A model generated the notes under the pieces. The model was not told the DNA's origin and did not search any database. It saw only the letters and a list, made by a program, of their open reading frames with translations. Made by a program: the position numbers and the translations under genes. This document shows, one piece after another, positions 58,357 through 64,000 of a stretch of 64,000 nucleotides of DNA. The stretch comes from Polytrichum commune (taxonomy: Eukaryota > Streptophyta > Polytrichopsida > Polytrichales > Polytrichaceae): contig OX485806.1 of assembly GCA_950295325.1 (NCBI GenBank), forward strand, positions 30,194,001 to 30,258,000, in the 5' to 3' direction. Each line of letters starts with the position of its first letter. Position 1 is the first letter of the stretch.

Positions 58357-59109
58357 GGGGCCATTCACGATCAGGGTACTACTTTCGGGACAAAGGACTT
58401 AAGGACTTTGTCACATTGATCTTGGTTTTTATCATGATTTATTATTATTTGATCAATAAATTTTACATAAATAAGTAGATAGTTCATAAGCTTTATCAAG
58501 AAAGATTTTTATTATTATTTAATAATCACCCTAAACCCTAAACCCTAGGCCACATCAGTGGCATTTTTTTTCTATTTAGGTGTGCATTGGTGGTCAATTA
58601 TTTCCTGTTATGTATCTTGGTACCTTGGTAAAAGAGTCATGTGTCCATTCATATAAATTTTTTTTGTCCAATTCTAATACCAGACGTTCCTTTTACGTGT
58701 GGCCGTGAGTATATGTATGTTTGGACATGTTTGGTGCCACATGTAAAGTTGGGCAATTGCTATTCAACACATATTTGGTTCTATTGGTACACACTTGAAC
58801 GATGAGTGTGAGGAAAGAATTTGGGATCGTTTCGATTGATTTTTGTTGTCCTTTTCATTCCTTGATCCTAAGGTGAACAATTAAGACAACACTCCTGAAT
58901 GTCCTTTAAGGAATCAAAAGGATATCTTAGATGACCCTATTCCTTCTAAATTAACTTTGTCAGTGCACTCGATATGGAGTATGAAATGTAGGTATGATCC
59001 AAAATATGCTTCACAATACAAATCTAAGAATACCAAGCATGTGAAGTTATCCAAAAAAGTCCGTTTTCCGTTAGACGGCCAAAGTAGTACCCTAACCGTG
59101 AATGGCCCC
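58357..59109. mobile_element. Non-autonomous element with GGGGCCATTCACG ends
   Basis: A 753-bp element with ~30-bp inverted ends: GGGGCCATTCACGATCAGGG (left) and GGGGCCATTCACGGTTAGGG (right, reverse-complemented), both followed by TACTACTTT. The flanks are TTAA on each side, which also contains TTA and TAA. It may therefore be a PIF/Harbinger MITE (G-rich ends, 3-bp duplication) or a TTAA-type element. A short telomere-like run (CCCTAAA three times) lies at about 58529-58548. No gene inside. Confidence 0.78.
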
Positions 59110-59113
59110 TTAA

Positions 59114-60883
59114 GGCTTATAAACGAATGCAATGGCTAATAGCTTACATGTCAACCTCACCTTGGAGATTCCAAACCATTCGTTTTATAGTGCCAATGCA
59201 CTCTACCTTGGCACCACTCTTGCAATTTGGAGTCAACATAGTACCTATCCATAGCGTTTTGATATGTAAGGGTCAACATACACCTTGTTGTTGGAGCATA
59301 TGTTGTTTGAGAAAAAACCATCACAACTTTATTTAGCTCATACGATATGAGTTCTCTTTTTATGAAAACTTTTTAGTTAGGAGTTACTAAGTTCAACATG
59401 CATTTGGCGCATCCCAATGTTGTTCATGGATTGTGCCCCACTTATTCCTAGCCCCACAGAACTTAGCCCTTGCATTGACTAATATCATGCTATAGATTCA
59501 ATGTCCTGAGAACTTAATTTTACTTCATTAATAAAATAATTATTAACACATGTCACCTCCATAGTAAATCCTCAAATTCTCATTGACATGAGGATAAAAA
59601 TAGTCTATGAATATTTGAGCACACACTTTATCAACATTTTGGTGTTCATTGACCAACGATATTAAATCCGAGAGGGAACAACATATGCCAACATTTTTTC
59701 TCATAATATAGTTGAAATAGGAGCACACATTATGTTCGAATGCCCCTCACTCACAACTTTGTTACAAAAGATTTGCTTTCAAGATGTAGCGCTAGGTAGT
59801 CTCAAGTGTTTCTACACACTAGATCATCATGTTGTTACAAGTTATTTGCACACAAAGATCAATGCACTTCATAACGCTAGGGGAATAAACTTTTGACTCC
59901 ACTTCGAAGTACTTCTAGACTTGTAAGCCTTTTGCCCTCTTAGCCTTTAGAATGAAGTTCATTCACTGAACACGTGCCCGAGCACACACAGTAGGAGGGG
60001 TAGAGTTTCGTGACACATGCATGAAACCTACCAAGGGGAGGGTGAAAATGTAAAGAACCATTGTATACCCCAGTTGTCTTATTTTAAGCCAATCGATCTC
60101 TAAATTGGGGTTAGATTCTTATTTAGTATAGTGGGGCACAATAAAAATAAATCAACAACAAACTTGGAAGGGGTATGTTTTACCAACCTCCCCCCCCCAA
60201 TAGGTAGGATTTAGGCTCACAACACCTATTAATGGAGGAAATAAGCACATGCCTCATGTAAGTTTGTGGTTGATTCATCCTAGGTCAAACTCATTAGATT
60301 AATCCAGGGTCTTTGACCTCAATTTTGGGGTTAATTTGGGTAGAAATAACAATGTCTACAAATAGTAATCATCATTTTGACCCTCCCATCTGTAGGTGTC
60401 CCATTACTTTAAGATAGAAAACCCTTATTCAGTTAGTTTTCCTATTAGAACACCTATATTTGAGTGGCAGTGGATTGTTGTGGCTCCAAGAACAATTCTT
60501 GTGTTTAAAAGAGATTGAACTGCATGTTCAAAATGTTATAACCATTCTAGGCTCAATAATCGACATAATTGAAGGGACCTATATGACCACTTAATGAGGG
60601 TGAGAGTATTCATAATGAATAAGATATTCATATGAGCTCCAAAAATTATGAGGAAAGTGGTGTGGCCTCAATTTGGATTTTGCTAACCATCTCATATTAA
60701 TCACGTGTTTCATATCCTAGGAGAAGTGGTCTAGTCCGAAAAAGTAACCATTTAAGGCCCAACTACCTTTTATACCGTGTTGTAAACTGAAATTCCCAGT
60801 AAGAAGTTGTGGAATTATTTTCAAGGACCCCACAGTGAAAATTGTTGCAAGTACTACAACAACAGCTGCAAGTAGGTCAAACT
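59114..60883. other. Non-coding region
   Basis: No gene or bounded element was recognised. A run of nine to ten C lies near 60190. Confidence 0.45.
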
Positions 60884-61526
60884 TTGGACAACTAACCAAC
60901 TAATTCAACTATTAGTTAGCTAATTGCCTTTCATAACTATAGTTGTTCGCGAATTGACCTGCCAAAAAATGTAGTTAACTATAGTTGTTTTAAATTCATT
61001 CCGCCAAAAAATATAATTGACTCTAGTTATATCTAGTTAACTAACGTTAACCACAATTTATCCACGGATTATGTTGTAGTGTCACTATTGTGTTATTTGT
61101 GTTGGTGACGTACATGGAGGTTGCTCCGGAGCCCAACACTGTGAGTGATGGTATAAAGACGTTTCTTGATGATCCTCAATGGCCCGAGCACATTAAAGAC
61201 CCTCAACTGAAGCAATCAAGCATAACATTATTCAGATCCACAATATTGTTCTGTGAAATGGTGTATTCCACAAAATATTCCCCACATCTAGTTTAAATGT
61301 GAGAAATATTTTGTGGAATATCGTCAACCCCACATAACATTGTTATGGATCTGAATAATGTTATGCGAGACGAACTTCTTCGAATAGATAATAACACTTG
61401 AATTTTTTCTAATTAAGTATAGTTGTTCTTGAATTTGGTCTTAAACTTTTCTAGTTAACTATAGTTGCTACCTAAAATGTATTGAAAAAAATCTAGTTAA
61501 CTATAGTTATTTTGGGAGTTGTCCAA
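60884..61526. mobile_element. Putative element with TTGGACAACT ends
   Basis: About 643 bp bounded by TTGGACAACT and its inverted copy. Several TAGTTAACTATAGTT motifs lie just inside both ends (for example near 60971 and 61455, 61491), as subterminal repeats would. A 147-bp hairpin lies inside. No target duplication was found, so the ends and class are tentative. Confidence 0.5.
61220..61366 (+). repeat. 147-bp near-perfect hairpin
   Basis: GCATAACATTATTCAGATCC at the start pairs exactly with GGATCTGAATAATGTTATGC at the end, a 21-bp stem. The stem continues with mismatches through TATTCCACAAAATATT against AATATTTTGTGGAATA, leaving a loop of about 15 bases. It could be a small foldback transposon or give a microRNA-like precursor; nothing here proves transcription. 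Confidence 0.85.
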
Positions 61527-61590
61527 GATCTGAAGTGGGTGTCTCAAATTTCCCTGGTAAGTTATGATGTCTGTGACAAGTGTCCGAACC

Positions 61591-62510
61591 TGTGTCCGGG
61601 GAGAACCGGCAGTTAGTTACAGATGAACCGGTTGAGTTTGAGAAATAACCGGTTAAAGTTCGAGACTTCAGGAGAATTACCCATCATTTAAGGAGGAATC
61701 TATGGAATATACCCTAAATAAAGAAAGCAAAACCGGAAGATTTCAACATGGAACTGGTTGGATTTAGAATCACTAGGATCTTGACCGACTACTGTTGTCC
61801 CTCTTTAGTATGACATGTTTGGGAAACACAAGAAAGTCGTATTATTGAGGTGTCGTCTTCTCATTAATATGACAAATGGCGTAAAGTTATTGTATTATTG
61901 AGGAAATACAAAAGCTTAAGTAATATGAGCTTAAAATACATATACAATGAGTTTAAGCAATATAGATGGTATGAAATAATAACTTATAACTCCAAATTAA
62001 TACAAATATCTTCAAGAACTCTTGAATTAGGAGTCCAAAGATCTGTGGTGTTGCCTACCCAAGTTAGCAACTGTCATCTTATCTAAAATTCCCGACTAAC
62101 TTTTGAAAACCAATAATTTCATTAACACCAAAATATAAAGAGTTCTCTAATAAGAAACTAGACAACAATGATGCATGACGTTTCGCAACATACTAGGCAA
62201 GAGGCCACTCTAACCCTAACCATGTCCATACTGCACTAGTAACCCTAATTCTCATGAAGTTCCCAAGTAGTTCCCAAGTGAAAATGGATGTATTTTAGAT
62301 GTACATAACATAGACGAGAGGAATTTTAGCATTAACTACCTCTTTAATATGACAAAACGGAGATTCTAAAGGTCGGATTATTGAGTGTCGTAGTCATATA
62401 AAAGAGGGAGCTTTGAACTAGAAAGTTTGGTCGCGCAAAAATGTGTCATAATATCAAGGGTGTCATATTACTGAGGTTAGAATGTATGCCCAAAAACTTC
62501 CCGGGCACTG
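61591..62510 (+). mobile_element. CCGGTT MITE with exact 9-bp duplication, split by a TA-flanked element
   Basis: Flanked by GTCCGAACC at 61582-61590 and 62511-62519, an exact 9-bp duplication that points to the Mutator (MULE) superfamily. Ends are TGTGTCCGGGGAG and, reverse-complemented, CAGTGCCCGGGAAG. The MITE sequence runs 61591-61791, is interrupted by another element, and resumes at 62487 with TGCCCAAAAACTTCCCGG. Without the insert it is about 225 bp, like the other copies. Confidence 0.88.
61792..62484. mobile_element. pogo/Tc1-mariner-type MITE nested in the CCGGTT MITE
   Basis: A 693-bp element flanked by TA (61790-61791 and 62485-62486). Right end, reverse-complemented, is CATTCTAACCTCAGTAATAT; left end is CTGTTGTCCCTCTTTAGTAT, which is more diverged. 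Its subterminal text (ATAATATCAAGGGTGTCAT) resembles the right end of the pogo element at 7768-11023. Joining the host MITE across one TA restores the sequence of uninterrupted family copies, which fixes the insertion point. No transposase inside. Confidence 0.85.
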
Positions 62511-62519
62511 GTCCGAACC

Positions 62520-62892
62520 TACCTCCCTAATATATAGTAAACGCAAACTGGGCCCGATTTCCCTCTCTACATATATTAATCTTCTTATATCCCCAAACCC
62601 TAGGGAATGGATGTGCTCAATTTAAATCTCCCTCCTTGTTGTCACATTTCCCTCCCATATGTCATGGGCTTGACGATAAAGTGTTCCACCAAAGAAGTCA
62701 AACCACGTGCATCACGTTGTCATCATTGTCATGATTACTGCAATGTTGACTTTGTGCTATTCCGTAGTGTCACATGCTGCACTAATGCCTCTATTAACCA
62801 CGCATCCATGGTAACACCTACATACCTCCTTACTATCACGTGCACTTTGGTGGCCACAACCGTGATATTAGAGAGGTAAGAGTGTACAATAC
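62520..62892. mobile_element. Diverged relative of the MITE at 1133-1617
   Basis: Shares CCCTAGGGAATGG, TTGTCACATTTCYCTYCC, GCACTTTGGTKGCCAC and the right end GTAAGAGTGTA with the element at 1133-1617. The right end is bounded by TA. The left end is decayed and coincides with the target duplication of the neighbouring MITE, so its start is uncertain. Confidence 0.6.
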
Positions 62893-64000
62893 ATACAGTG
62901 TGAACTTTCGGTGCAAGTGAGAAACTTCACACATTTAATGGCGCCAGCTGGGTTCATATTATAGGCCGATTTGGCTACTAGCTTGGTAGACTGCAAGCCA
63001 CATCTGGGAGGACGAAAGACTTTTGCAAAGAGCCAACAGCTGCACAGAAAGCATTGCAAAGTTTGAGCCACTAATAAGGCTTGTGTGAAGTAGTACTTGT
63101 CTGCACGTGAGTGGAAACATGACTTTTGAGCTTTTCGGAGAGCTAACTTTGTTGGGCATCTTTTTGTTTTGGGTACAAATTGAAAAATCCAATTGCAAGA
63201 TTTTTGTTGGGTATCTTACAAAACATTATCCACACTTTTGTCAAGATAAACATAAACATAAACATAGCATTACTCAACAGCAAGCCGTTGCACTCTGGGG
63301 CCAGGGATTTTGCGAGCATGGTGCCCCTTTTATGTTAGGTCTTCTTACAAAATGAATAGTACTCAAGTTGAGTGTTGTTCATTGTGTGCCTTTATATAAA
63401 CTTCTGAAAAAAATTTCGGGCTTGCTTCAGTGGACATGGAATGTATGTACATTTATCTAATCTGTGAGAGTCATTACTAAGGGTCCCACGTGGTCTAGCT
63501 ACTCGGGGAGGTCACTAGCAAAAATTGTAGAAACAATGTGCGATACAAAATAGGGTCTAATATATTCATTGTGGATAAATTTTGCAAAAACGTACATATA
63601 ATATAGGGGTTTTTTAAATAGTGAAACATGTATACATGTAAAATAGCATCACATATAATGGCCTCTTTTATCTAGTCAATACATATAAAATAATGTGGAA
63701 ACAATTATTAAGGGTGGCGGGTCTAGGGTAGGGTCTGTGCTACTGGATGAAAAGAGGTAATTTTTTGTTGAAAAAGCTTCTATCTTTCATCAAATTTTCA
63801 CATCTCAATAGATGTTTTGACAATTTGATCGGTTCAAAATCATATTATCCTGGCAACTTTTCACCAATCTAGTATTTTCAATATCAACCATACTTATCAA
63901 ATTTCTCATCAACATAATGAGATATGTGATTACATTTTCTAAATTAAAAAACTACTTCTTCGTTTATTGTAGAAGGACTAGAAATACATTCTGTATTATT
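62893..64000. other. Non-coding region to the window end
   Basis: No gene was recognised. The region is AT-rich with no bounded repeat seen. Confidence 0.45.

Overview
The window reads as land-plant nuclear DNA. It is AT-rich and gene-poor. It has two intron-bearing plant genes with GT-AG splice sites (a leucine-rich-repeat receptor kinase and a PP2C phosphatase whose tail matches a plant-only subfamily), plus plant-type DNA transposons and a plant chromovirus fossil. The species cannot be named from the sequence alone. The sparse genes and many short non-autonomous elements suggest a large genome.

Layout. 1-11 kb: mostly non-coding, with a pogo/Tigger element (7768-11023) that has TA target duplications and a transposase frame broken by two stops, and a related MITE at 1133-1617. 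11-13.3 kb: non-coding with short tandem repeats. 13284-16892: a complete PIF/Harbinger element with an intact transposase and a convergent Myb-like partner gene whose intron holds a tRNA-derived SINE. 17-21 kb: no recognised gene. 21.2-23.3 kb: a ~95-bp tandem array split by a Harbinger deletion derivative and a ~225-bp MITE. 24.9-30.6 kb: a receptor kinase with an altered catalytic loop, preceded by and containing tandem arrays. 32.1-36.0 kb: an intact eight-exon PP2C gene on the minus strand. 36-42.7 kb: its upstream flank and non-coding DNA. 42.7-44.4 kb: a broken Ty3/Gypsy chromovirus remnant next to 36-bp and 46-bp tandem arrays, the latter split by a Tourist-like MITE.

45.9-54.0 kb is the most unusual region. 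About 50 copies of a CpG-rich palindrome (core TTACGAACGNNCGTTCGTAA) lie in several unrelated spacer contexts. Most of them sit inside a 5.96-kb element (46763-52719) with ~395-bp terminal inverted repeats and inverted subterminal arrays. 52.9-64 kb holds a hAT MITE built from a minisatellite, an FCP1-like phosphatase gene fragment, a TTAA-flanked element, a GGGGCC-ended element, a TAGTTAACTATAG-rich element containing a long hairpin, and a nested pair of MITEs with clean target duplications.

The two host genes show no functional link to each other. The transposons form families: the Harbinger element with its deletion derivative, and the pogo element with several MITEs carrying related ends. 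No tRNA, rRNA or CRISPR feature was seen.
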